The notes under the pieces are model-generated. The model did no database searches. It saw only the letters and a list, made by a program, of their open reading frames with translations, and was not told where the DNA came from. Source: Candidatus Zixiibacteriota bacterium (GTDB lineage: Bacteria; Electryoneota; B3-LCP). From it: a stretch of DNA of 32,763 nucleotides. Both the position numbers and the translations under genes were made by a program. The stretch covers positions 1-32,763 of the forward strand of contig QZKQ01000109.1 of the NCBI GenBank assembly GCA_003599535.1. The letters are read 5' to 3'. Positions within the stretch are counted from its first letter, which is position 1. The number at the start of each line of letters is the position of its first letter. Shown in pieces: positions 8,279-15,275 of this stretch.

Positions 8279-9136
8279 ATGGACAACACCACCGTCGCCG
8301 CGCCGGAACTGACCCTCGCTTCCCGCGTGCGGCTGAACAACGGCCTGGAGATGCCCTACCTGGGCTTGGGGGTGTACCTCATCCCCGAAGGCCCGCCCGC
8401 CGTCCGGGCGGTGCGCTGGGCCCTGGAGGCCGGCTACCGGCTGATTGACACCGCCAGCGCCTACGGCAATGAGCGATCCGTGGGGCAGGCCATCCGCGAG
8501 AGCGGCATCCCCCGGTCGGAAGTCTTCGTCACCACTAAGCTGGCCACCACCGAGCAGGGGTACGAATCCGCCCTGAAGGCCTTTTCCGCCAGCCTGAACC
8601 GGTTGGGGCTGGATTACGTGGACCTGTACCTGATTCACTGGCCCGTCACCGCCCGGCGGGTGGACAGTTGGAAAGCGCTGGAAACCCTGGCCCAGGACAG
8701 CCGCTGCCTGGCCATCGGCGTGTCCAACTACATGATCCGCCACCTGCAGGAAGTGTTCGACTGCTGTGCGACGGTTCCGGCGGTCAACCAGATCGAGCTG
8801 TCGCCCTACATCTACGGGATGCACAGCGGCCTGGTGGACTTCTGCCGGCAGCAGGGCATCGTCCTGGAAGCCTACAGCCCCCTGGCCAAGGCGCGGAAGC
8901 TGAACGATCCCCGCCTGGTGCAAATCGCGGAGCAGCACGGCAAGACTACCGCCCAGGTGCTGATTCGCTGGGCGCTGCAGCACGATTTCGTGGTTATCCC
9001 CAAGTCGGCCGATCGCGGGCGCATCCGGGAAAACGCCGCGGTATTCGACTTTTCCCTGTCGCCGGAGGACATGGCCCGGCTGGACGCCTTCAACCTGAGC
9101 CTGGCCACCGGATGGGATCCGCGGGGGGTGCCATGA
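8279..9136 (+). CDS. Aldo/keto reductase
   Basis: 285 residues, a normal length for NAD(P)H-dependent aldo/keto reductases of the AKR5-like (2,5-diketogluconate reductase-like) group. ATG 8279 is chosen because the conserved barrel begins right after it (RVRLNNGLEMPYLGLGVY). The catalytic tetrad is visible: Asp57 and Tyr62 in DTASAYGNE, Lys87 in TTKL, His120 in YLIHWP. GVSNY and the cofactor motif VIPKSADRGRIREN are present. It reduces an aldehyde or ketone with NAD(P)H in the cytoplasm; the substrate cannot be told. The stop overlaps the start of the LmbE-like gene (ATGA), so the two are translationally coupled and probably act on related, perhaps sugar-like, compounds (inference). Confidence 0.9.
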   Translation: MDNTTVAAPELTLASRVRLNNGLEMPYLGLGVYLIPEGPPAVRAVRWALEAGYRLIDTASAYGNERSVGQAIRESGIPRSEVFVTTKLATTEQGYESALKAFSASLNRLGLDYVDLYLIHWPVTARRVDSWKALETLAQDSRCLAIGVSNYMIRHLQEVFDCCATVPAVNQIELSPYIYGMHSGLVDFCRQQGIVLEAYSPLAKARKLNDPRLVQIAEQHGKTTAQVLIRWALQHDFVVIPKSADRGRIRENAAVFDFSLSPEDMARLDAFNLSLATGWDPRGVP

Positions 9137-9837
9137 CCATCCTCTACATCTTCCCCCACCCTGACGACGAATCCTTCGGGCCGGGGGCGGCTCTGGCGGC
9201 GCAACGGCGGCAGGGACACCAGGTGCACCTGCTCACTCTGACCAAAGGCGGCGCCACCCGGCAGCGGCACAAGTTCGGCTATTCCATCGAGCAGATGGGC
9301 GAAATCCGGGCCCGCGAAATGCAGGACGTGGCCCGGGTCCTGGACCTGTCGGGCATGACCATCCTGGACTTCCCCGACAGCGGCCTGAAGGAGGTGGACC
9401 CGCGCGAGCTGGAGGACGCGGTGCGGGCTGAGATCCTGCGGGTGCGCCCCCAGGTGATCGCCACCTACCCGGTGCACGGCATCAGCGGCTTCCACGACCA
9501 CCTGGTGGCCCACGCGGTGGTCAAGCGGGTGTTCGTGGAACTGCGGGGGAATCCAGACGCTCCCCGGCGGCTGGCCTTCGAAGCGCTGACCGAGGAGGAT
9601 GTGGCCCGCTTCAGCTTCTTCCGCCTGACGGGATCGAAGCCGGAGGAGATTGACTGCGAGATGGAGGTGCTCCCCGAGGACATTGACCGGGCGGCCCGGG
9701 CGCTGGACTGCTACGTCACCTACCGGGACACGGTGGCGGGGTCGAACATCAAGGATTTCCTGGTCTCGCCGGCGCGCTTCGAGATTTTCCAGGAACGCCA
9801 CGATCCCCCGTTGGGAGGGCTGTTCGAACAGTTGTGA
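9133..9837 (+). CDS. LmbE/PIG-L family metal-dependent deacetylase
   Basis: 234 residues. The N-terminal FPHPDDESFGPG holds the family zinc-binding HPDD motif (His9, Asp11/12). The second metal motif is GFHDHLVAH at 120-127, and TLTKGGAT follows the second strand as in PIG-L proteins. The family removes acetyl groups from N-acetylglucosamine-type conjugates (for example MshB, BshB, GlcNAc-PI deacetylase). The exact substrate here is unknown. ATG 9133 overlaps the stop of the reductase gene. No terminator is evident; the gene is followed by a repeat-rich block. Confidence 0.88.
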   Translation: MTILYIFPHPDDESFGPGAALAAQRRQGHQVHLLTLTKGGATRQRHKFGYSIEQMGEIRAREMQDVARVLDLSGMTILDFPDSGLKEVDPRELEDAVRAEILRVRPQVIATYPVHGISGFHDHLVAHAVVKRVFVELRGNPDAPRRLAFEALTEEDVARFSFFRLTGSKPEEIDCEMEVLPEDIDRAARALDCYVTYRDTVAGSNIKDFLVSPARFEIFQERHDPPLGGLFEQL

Positions 9838-9881
9838 AAACGCGGCGGGCGCCCTCATTCCGGGTGAGACAGGCACCTGTC

Positions 9882-9902
9882 GCTTGATGCTTGATGCTCG
9901 GA
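9882..9902 (+). repeat. Short period-7 repeat (GCTTGAT)
   Basis: Two exact GCTTGAT units and a degenerate third (GCTCGGA), 45 bp after the deacetylase stop codon. It leads directly into an R2-like half element. Confidence 0.5.
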
Positions 9903-9923
9903 GGGCCACGCTTCTTTGTGGCC
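9900..9923 (+). repeat. Partial copy of dispersed repeat R2
   Basis: Begins GGAGGGCCACGCT and ends GTGGCC, matching the left end of the fuller R2 copies at 13983 and 17210. The right half is absent; an R1 copy follows. Confidence 0.5.
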
Positions 9924-9931
9924 ATGCTTTC

Positions 9932-9970
9932 GTGTCATTGCGATCCGCCAGTTGACGGAGAGGCAATCTC
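9932..9970 (+). repeat. Dispersed repeat R1, short copy
   Basis: GTGTCATTGCGATCCG at the left and GAGGCAATCTC at the right, the R1 termini, with a shortened middle. Confidence 0.6.
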
Positions 9971-10005
9971 CGCCCCTCGCCCAGCCCCCTCGCCTAGCCC
10001 TCCCG

Positions 10006-10675
10006 CCAGTGTCATTGCCCCGAAGGGGCCACTGCGTGGCGAGGCCCCGTTTTTCAGGGGCCGAAGCAATCTCAAGCCCCGCCCCCCTCGCCCAGCTTCC
10101 CTCCAGTGTCATTGCGAGGGACGAAGTCCCGAAGCAATCTCAAGCTCCGCCTCGCCCAAGCGTAAACGACTGGGTTACGGATAGAAGAAAAGCCCCATCA
10201 TGGTCATAAAGTAATTGATATGCTAACTGCCCCGGCCGTGGTGGCATGCTTCTGGTTCCCGGAGGGCGGGGAGAGGGATGGGGGTCCTCGCTTCTTGGTG
10301 CCCTGACGACGACCTCCGGCCCACGCCTCTGCTAACCGGGAAACGAAGCATGAGGGTGATGACGCTCGGGGGGAGCATGCTTCGTCTCCCGACCGGTTAA
10401 GCGTCGCGGCCGTGAACCCCTGCCGTGGCGGTCGGGAGCCACCACGCAGTGGCCCCTGCGGGGGAAGCATGCCACCACAGCATTACGTTCATCATTTGAT
10501 CTATGACCATTATGGGGCTTTTTTCTATCCGTAGCCCCGTCGTTTTCCCGCCACGAAGTGGTCACTGCGTGAAGGGGATAACGGCGCGGACGGCTGGGCG
10601 GGGGGCGGAGATTGCTTCGGCCCCTGAACAACGGGGCCTCGCCACGCAGTGGCCCCTTCGGGGCAATGACACTGG
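10006..10675. repeat. Nested palindrome of about 670 bp bounded by 68-bp inverted R1 copies
   Basis: The outer arms, 10006-10073 and 10608-10675, are inverted copies differing at one base of 68. The next pair is 10176-10208 with 10502-10533 (one indel, one mismatch). Inside that, GTGGTGGCATGCTTC at 10238-10252 pairs perfectly with 10464-10478. Innermost arms near 10330-10350 and 10388-10410 contain ACGAAGCA/TGCTTCGT and AACCGG/CCGGTT. The interior codes for nothing recognisable. It could be a MITE-like element or repeats nested into one another; no target-site duplication is visible. Confidence 0.75.
10103..10141 (+). repeat. Dispersed repeat R1, minimal copy
   Basis: Starts CCAGTGTCATTGCGAGGG and ends CCCGAAGCAATCTC, with GGGAC-GAA-GTCCC as its internal hairpin. 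It lies within the left half of the nested palindrome. Confidence 0.7.
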
Positions 10676-10890
10676 CGAGGGGGAAGGCGGGGACCCCAAA
10701 GGGGCAAGCTAAGCCCCGCCCCTTTTCCATGTTCGCCGTCCCCCCCTTTTCGCCAACTATTTCACAAGCCCCGGCGTACCTACAGGGAGCGCTTCCGGCG
10801 CCGTTTCACGTTCTCCACCGCACTATTTCCCCGGCCGGCGCCCTGCGCCCCTGCCGGCCGCACCCTATTCCAAACCGAAGAGACATTCCC

Positions 10891-11844
10891 ATGAAAGCTG
10901 CCGTATTTCTGGGGGACGGGCGCCTCGAGGTGCGCGAAGTCCCCGCTCCGGAACCCGGCCCCGGCCAGGTGCGCGTGCGCCTGGAAGGAGGCGGCGTCTG
11001 CGCCTCCAACCTGCCGGTGTGGGAAGGCCGCACCTGGTTCCAGTACCCCCTCCAACCCGGCGCTCCGGGCCACGAAGGCTGGGGCCGGGTGGACGCCGTG
11101 GGCCGCGAGGTGCGCCACCTGCGTCTGGGCGAGCGCGTGGCGATGCTCTCCGCCCGGGCCTACGCCGAATACGACGTGGCCTCCGCCGACGCCATCGTCC
11201 CCCTGCCCGAAGAGCTGCGCCTGCGCCCTTTCCCCGGCGAACCGCTGGGCTGCGCCGTGAATGTCTTCCGCCGCAGCGAAATCCGCACCGGGCACACCGT
11301 GGCGGTGATCGGCCTCGGTTTCCTGGGTGCGCTGCTGACCCGCCTGGCCTCCGACGCCGGAGCCCGGGTCCTCGCCCTGGCCCGCCGCCCCTACGCCCTG
11401 GCTCTGGCCCGCGAATTCGGCGCCGCCGAAACCGTGATCATGGACGACCACTGGAAGGTCATCGAGCGGGTACGGGAATGGACCGGCGGAGAGTTCTGCG
11501 ACCGGGTGATCGAATGCACCGGGCACCCCTGGCCCCTGGACCTGGCCGGCGAACTGACCCGGGTGCGCGGCAAGCTGGTGGTGGCGGGGTACCACCAGGA
11601 AGGCTTGCGGCAGATCAACATGCAACTGTGGAACTGGCGTGGGCTGGACGTGATCAACGCCCACGAACGCGACACCGAAGTGTACGTGAATGGCATCCGC
11701 GAAGCCGTGCGCCAAGTGGCCTCCGGCAAGCTGGATCCCACCCCCCTCTACACTCACACCTTCGAACTGGAAGAGATCCAGGCCGCCTTCGAAACCCTGC
11801 ACCGGCGGCCCGACGGTTTCGTCAAAGCCCTGGTGAGCCTATGA
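10891..11844 (+). CDS. Zinc-type medium-chain dehydrogenase lacking the structural-zinc loop
   Basis: 317 residues; family members are usually about 340-360. Starts MKAAVFLGDG. Catalytic zinc ligands are present: Cys37 (GGGVCASN), His61-Glu62 (GHEGWG) and Cys121 (PLGCAVN). The four-Cys structural-zinc loop normally near residues 90-115 is missing, which explains the short length. The Rossmann motif is VAVIGLGFLGALL (about 137-149). It should oxidise or reduce an alcohol/ketone with NAD(P); the substrate is unknown. Its stop overlaps the start of the Gfo/Idh/MocA gene (ATGA). The ribosome site is weak. The frame is open upstream to 10612 but that part reads through R1 repeat DNA, so ATG 10891 is preferred. 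Confidence 0.87.
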   Translation: MKAAVFLGDGRLEVREVPAPEPGPGQVRVRLEGGGVCASNLPVWEGRTWFQYPLQPGAPGHEGWGRVDAVGREVRHLRLGERVAMLSARAYAEYDVASADAIVPLPEELRLRPFPGEPLGCAVNVFRRSEIRTGHTVAVIGLGFLGALLTRLASDAGARVLALARRPYALALAREFGAAETVIMDDHWKVIERVREWTGGEFCDRVIECTGHPWPLDLAGELTRVRGKLVVAGYHQEGLRQINMQLWNWRGLDVINAHERDTEVYVNGIREAVRQVASGKLDPTPLYTHTFELEEIQAAFETLHRRPDGFVKALVSL

Positions 11845-12848
11845 AACGCGCCCCCAACCCCTACTCCACGCCCCGCGTGGGCTTCCTGGGAGTGGGCTGG
11901 ATCGGCCGGCACCGGATGGAAGCCCTGGCCCGTAGCGGCCGGGTGGAAGTGGCGGCCATCGCCGACCCGGTCGAGGAACTGGTCCTGAAAGCCCGGGAGA
12001 TCGCCCCCCGCGCCGAGCTGGCCGACGGCCTGGCGCCCCTGTTGGATATGGATCTGGACGGCCTGGTCATCGCCACCCCCAGCGCCCTCCACGCCGAACA
12101 GGCCCTGGCCGCCTTTGACGCGGGGCTGGCGGTGTTCTGCCAGAAGCCGCTGGGCCGCACCGCCGCCGAAACCCGCATGGTGATCGAAGCCGCCCGCCGG
12201 GCCGACCGCCTCCTGGGGGTGGATCTCTCCTACCGCTTCACCCGGGGCATGCAGGCCATCCGCGACCGGGTGCGCGCCGGAGACTTGGGCCGGATCTACG
12301 CCGTGGACCTGGTCTTCCACAACGCCTACGGCCCGGACAAGCCCTGGTTCTACGACCCCGCGCTCTCCGGCGGAGGCTGTGTGGTGGACCTGGGTATCCA
12401 CCTGGTGGACCTGGCCCTCTGGACCCTGGATTTCCCCCGGATCGAAGCCGTCACCAGCCGCCTGTACGCCGGCGGCGAACCACTGGACGGCCGCCGCGAC
12501 CGGGTGGAAGACTACGCCTTGGCCCGCCTCGACCTGGAGACCGGCGCGGCGGTGACCCTGGCCTGCTCCTGGAAGGTGTCGGCCGGCTGCGACGCGGTCA
12601 TCCAGGCGGCTTTCTACGGCACCGGCGGCGGGCTGGCGCTGCGCAACGTGGACGGGTCGTTCTACGACTTCCGGGCCGAGCAGTACCGCTGGACCGCCCG
12701 CGAAATTCTGGTTGAACCGCCCGACGACTGGGGCGGCCGCGCCGCGGTGGACTGGGCCGAACGCCTGGTCCGCAGCCGGGAATACGATCCCGACATCGAG
12801 CGGGTGCTGGACACCGCCCAGGCCCTGGACGCAATTTATCAACGGTGA
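11841..12848 (+). CDS. Gfo/Idh/MocA family oxidoreductase
   Basis: 335 residues. The N-terminal Rossmann fold has GFLGVGWIGRHR (14-25). The family EKP motif appears as QKPLG (Lys102), with Glu replaced by Gln. The C-terminal domain has GGGCVVDLGIHLVDLAL with the active-site Asp183 and His187. The family oxidises or reduces sugars, inositols and sugar nucleotides with NAD(P). Coupled by ATGA overlap to the preceding dehydrogenase, which suggests two redox steps on one sugar or polyol (inference). Only 7 bp separate it from the DUF202 gene. Confidence 0.88.
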   Translation: MKRAPNPYSTPRVGFLGVGWIGRHRMEALARSGRVEVAAIADPVEELVLKAREIAPRAELADGLAPLLDMDLDGLVIATPSALHAEQALAAFDAGLAVFCQKPLGRTAAETRMVIEAARRADRLLGVDLSYRFTRGMQAIRDRVRAGDLGRIYAVDLVFHNAYGPDKPWFYDPALSGGGCVVDLGIHLVDLALWTLDFPRIEAVTSRLYAGGEPLDGRRDRVEDYALARLDLETGAAVTLACSWKVSAGCDAVIQAAFYGTGGGLALRNVDGSFYDFRAEQYRWTAREILVEPPDDWGGRAAVDWAERLVRSREYDPDIERVLDTAQALDAIYQR

Positions 12849-12855
12849 AATTGGA

Positions 12856-13224
12856 ATGGAAGAAACGGGAGAACAGGGATTATCCGAGCAGCGCACCGAC
12901 CTGGCCTATCAGCGCACCCTGCTGGCCAACGAACGCACCTTCAGCGCCTGGGTGCGTACGGGTTTGGCGTCCGTGGTGGCCGGTCTGGCCGTGGAGCAGC
13001 TTCTGGTGGTGCAGAAGAGCTGGATGTCCAGGACGCTGGGCGCCATCTTCATTCTCATGGGAGCGGTATTTTTCCTGATCGCCAGTTGGCGGTACTGCCG
13101 GGAATGTGGCCATCCAGGGTTGAAGGGGATGCAGATCACACCCCTGTGGGTGGTGCGCCTGGTGACAATTGTGCTGCTGATTTCCGCAGTGCTGTCGCTG
13201 GGGCTGCTGTTCTTTCTCCCATAG
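12856..13224 (+). CDS. DUF202 family small membrane protein
   Basis: 122 residues. The hallmark DUF202 opening LAYQRTLLANERTFSAWVRT (about 16-35) is followed by three hydrophobic segments (about 37-52, 60-80 and 96-120), as in YidH-like inner-membrane proteins. The start at 12856 gives an acidic, Gln-rich N-terminus typical of the family. An alternative frame starting at 12845 is a shadow. Biochemical role unknown. It lies 7 bp after the Gfo/Idh/MocA gene and may be co-transcribed. It converges on the lipoprotein gene 12 bp away, with no terminator between. Confidence 0.82.
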   Translation: MEETGEQGLSEQRTDLAYQRTLLANERTFSAWVRTGLASVVAGLAVEQLLVVQKSWMSRTLGAIFILMGAVFFLIASWRYCRECGHPGLKGMQITPLWVVRLVTIVLLISAVLSLGLLFFLP

Positions 13225-13236
13225 CCGGGCCGGCGG

Positions 13237-13929
13237 TCAATCAGAGGTCACTTCGAACGGGATGCTGACGGTGCCGAACCTCTCCCCGCTGACAGCGTCC
13301 ACCAGGTCGGCCCGCAGGCTGAGTGCCTCGGTTTCCGGCTCGATCGCTTCGAAGTAGAGGAATCCGGAAACGCTGCCTCCGGGTTCGATGACCCCGTCCG
13401 GGAGTGCCTGCCGGATCATTTCCTCGGTGGGCAATGCGACCTCCCGCCAGTAGGTGAGATAACGCTGGTGGTAGAGCGGATCGTGATAGATCGGCCCCCG
13501 GTAAGCCGGCATCCCGGGATAGTAGCGGGCATAGAAGGGTGCGACGAAAAAGCGGTGATGATAGAAGCGTGGATTGTCCACCACCACCGGTTCGTGGATG
13601 GCGCCTTCTACTTCGAAGGGAGGCAGGGCGGCGTAACGGCGCCCCTGGTCGGCCACCAGGGCCAGATTCTCGTAGCGCAGCAGCAGGGGATGTTCGCTCT
13701 GATTGTTAACTGTGACCCGCAACGGTGTCACCCGCCGGGCGATCTCCTCGCGGCCCGGCCAGGCTTCCACTTCCGCCGCCAGCATGACCCCCGCCGCCCC
13801 GGCCACGGCCGCCAGGCCGTCCACCTGCCGGGCTTCCGGCGCCGGGACCAGTTGCGGCCGGCTGCGCCCGCATCCTCCCAATGCCGGCAGCAGGGCGGCG
13901 GCGAGGATGAACCCTGTCACGGTGCGCAT
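13237..13929 (-). CDS. Predicted lipoprotein of unknown function
   Basis: 230 residues from the ATG at 13929, preceded by a good AAGGAGAG ribosome site. A longer frame upstream runs into repeat R2 and is rejected. The type II signal peptide MRTVTGFILAAALLPALGGC has lipobox LGGC with Cys20 as the lipidation site. The mature part has a beta-rich stretch (PLRVTVNNQSEHPLLLRYENLAL), then a His/Tyr/Pro-rich segment around residues 130-165 (FYHHRFFVAPFYARYYPGMP) and a second beta-rich part with EPGGSVSGFLYFE, reminiscent of DUF4352-like or other Ig-like extracytoplasmic folds. I do not recognise a specific family. Anchored to a membrane facing the periplasm. Confidence 0.75.
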   Translation of the reverse strand: MRTVTGFILAAALLPALGGCGRSRPQLVPAPEARQVDGLAAVAGAAGVMLAAEVEAWPGREEIARRVTPLRVTVNNQSEHPLLLRYENLALVADQGRRYAALPPFEVEGAIHEPVVVDNPRFYHHRFFVAPFYARYYPGMPAYRGPIYHDPLYHQRYLTYWREVALPTEEMIRQALPDGVIEPGGSVSGFLYFEAIEPETEALSLRADLVDAVSGERFGTVSIPFEVTSD

Positions 13930-13982
13930 GAATTCTCTCTCCTTACAGGACTGAGGTATTGCGTTTTCTATGGCACGGATTC

Positions 13983-14108
13983 GGAGGGCCACGCTCGGTC
14001 GTGGCCCAAACTGGCGATCTTTTCGATGCCTCAACGGCCACTATCGGTTAACTGACGGATGGCCCTCCGAAACGGCAACATTGTCTGGGCAAAAATGTAA
14101 GCCTTCTC
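13983..14108. repeat. Dispersed repeat R2, copy 1
   Basis: GGAGGGCC at 13983 pairs with GGCCCTCC at 14061-14068. The right part, GATGGCCCTCCGAAAC then GGGCAAA then GCCTTCTC, aligns with 17284-17332. Non-coding, between the divergent lipoprotein and transporter genes. Confidence 0.65.
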
Positions 14109-14221
14109 CCTGGTGAAGCCATCCGCAGCATTTGTTACGACTGCTCGGATCCCAGGGTGGGGAGGAAGCCCCGCCGGCCGGATGCGGCAGTCGAGAACGG
14201 TCGCCTTCCGGTTATCGCCTT

Positions 14222-15079
14222 ATGCCCGAAAAACACCCCTCTGCCGAGGACCGCGACAGTCCCTTAAAGGACGTTTCATCTCGGGAACTCCGGGAAATTG
14301 ACCGGTTGATCGCTCCCAATGCCCGCATCATCTATGAGGCCATCCGCCGGGCGGGGGAAGAGGAAATCCAGCGGTCAGCCAGCGGATTGGCCTGGTCGGG
14401 GTTGGCCGCCGGCATGTCCATGGGTTTCTCGCTTATCAGTATGGGATTGCTTCAGGCCCACATCCCCGAAAGTACGTGGCAGCCGTTACTGGTTCGCCTG
14501 GGTTATAGCGTAGGTTTCCTGATCATCGTGCTGGGCCGCCAGCAGCTCTTCACAGAAACCACCCTGACGGCCATTCTGCCCCTGCTGGCCCGCCCCCAGC
14601 GGGATATGTTCCTGGCCGTGATAAAGCTTTGGGGTACGGTCCTGGGAGCCAACCTGCTGGGCGCCTTCGCCTTCGCCCTCATCATCGAAAACACCGATAT
14701 TTTCGCTCCGACCTACCACCGGGCCTTTGAGCTGCTGGCTTGGGAGCAATACACCGGGTCCTGGATTTCGATCTTCATCCGCGGCATCTTCGCCGGCTGG
14801 CTGATCGCTCTCATGGTCTGGCTTCTGCCCGCCTCGGGAGACAGCCGCTTCTGGGTCATCATCGTCATCACCTACCTCGTGGCCCTGGCCAATTTCACCC
14901 ACATCATCGCCGGGTCTGTGGAAGTGCTCTTCCTGGTCGCCTCCGGATCCCTGTCCTTATGGCAATACCTGGGCAATTACATGATTCCCACCCTGCTGGG
15001 CAACATCCTCGGAGGCACCTCCATCGTGGCGGCGCTGAACCACGCCCAGGTGGTGGCGGGAAATCAGAACCGGACCTGA
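14222..15079 (+). CDS. Formate/nitrite transporter (FNT) family protein, YfdC-like
   Basis: 285 residues from ATG 14222; the frame continues upstream to 14132 but without family similarity or a better ribosome site. A charged cytoplasmic N-terminus of about 55 residues precedes six hydrophobic segments (about 58-85, 92-125, 138-163, 185-207, 215-245 and 252-278). ANFTHIIAGSVE aligns with the FEHSIANM region of FocA, placing a His at the pore-gating position. LGRQQLFTETT is the typical half-helix break after the second segment. This places it among YfdC-like FNT proteins, whose substrate (a small anion is expected) is not established. No metabolic neighbour such as pyruvate formate-lyase or nitrite reductase is present. 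Confidence 0.85.
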   Translation: MPEKHPSAEDRDSPLKDVSSRELREIDRLIAPNARIIYEAIRRAGEEEIQRSASGLAWSGLAAGMSMGFSLISMGLLQAHIPESTWQPLLVRLGYSVGFLIIVLGRQQLFTETTLTAILPLLARPQRDMFLAVIKLWGTVLGANLLGAFAFALIIENTDIFAPTYHRAFELLAWEQYTGSWISIFIRGIFAGWLIALMVWLLPASGDSRFWVIIVITYLVALANFTHIIAGSVEVLFLVASGSLSLWQYLGNYMIPTLLGNILGGTSIVAALNHAQVVAGNQNRT

Positions 15080-15225
15080 CCGCATCCGGCCGCCGGACCC
15101 GGGAACTCGCACCCCCCTTTTCTGATTTAATCTTGGGGCGCATTACCCGGCGATTTCGCCCCATCATGCAATAGATCGATCCCCCGGCTTTGGATTTCAT
15201 CATCGCCCTGCAACCCCCGGTTTGG

Positions 15226-15254
15226 AACGCGCCTTCCAGCGGTGAAGGCGCGTT
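15226..15254 (+). promoter_or_regulatory. 11-bp hairpin in the leader of typA
   Basis: A perfect stem AACGCGCCTTC (15226-15236) with GAAGGCGCGTT (15244-15254) and a 7-nt loop ends 21 nt before the GTG start codon and just upstream of a GGAG ribosome site (15264-15267). There is no U-run after it, so it may be a 5' leader structure rather than a terminator of the upstream gene. Confidence 0.4.
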
Positions 15255-15275
15255 GCCCGTTTATGGAGCCCAACT

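Larger units (their letters stand above)
9838..10890. other. About 1 kb gene-free block built from dispersed repeats
   Basis: No open frame here looks like a gene; the frames that exist translate the repeats. It holds a short period-7 repeat, a half copy of R2, four R1 copies and a nested palindrome (separate entries). At 10686-10720 a GGCGGGG/CCCCGCC stem encloses a CCCCAAAGGGG hairpin and is followed by CCTTTTCC. From 10730 to 10890 the DNA is pyrimidine rich and leads into the dehydrogenase gene; no promoter boxes are convincing. Confidence 0.65.

Noticed and set aside
10176..10533. Retron-like or structured RNA gene in the nested palindrome
   Set aside because: No reverse transcriptase gene is near, and the inverted repeats extend into the dispersed R1 family, which explains the symmetry more simply.
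9838..10890. Short open frames on both strands in the repeat block
   Set aside because: They are translations of the R1 and R2 repeats (VIARDE- and EAISSS-like strings known as spurious proteins) and have no ribosome sites.
13930..14034. Longer N-terminus for the lipoprotein gene
   Set aside because: It would bury the type II signal peptide 35 residues inside the protein and start within repeat R2; the ATG at 13929 has a strong ribosome site.
14113..14221. Possible riboswitch upstream of the FNT-family gene
   Set aside because: A weak CGACTGC/GCAGTCG pairing exists, but nothing matches a riboswitch consensus I know, including the fluoride type.
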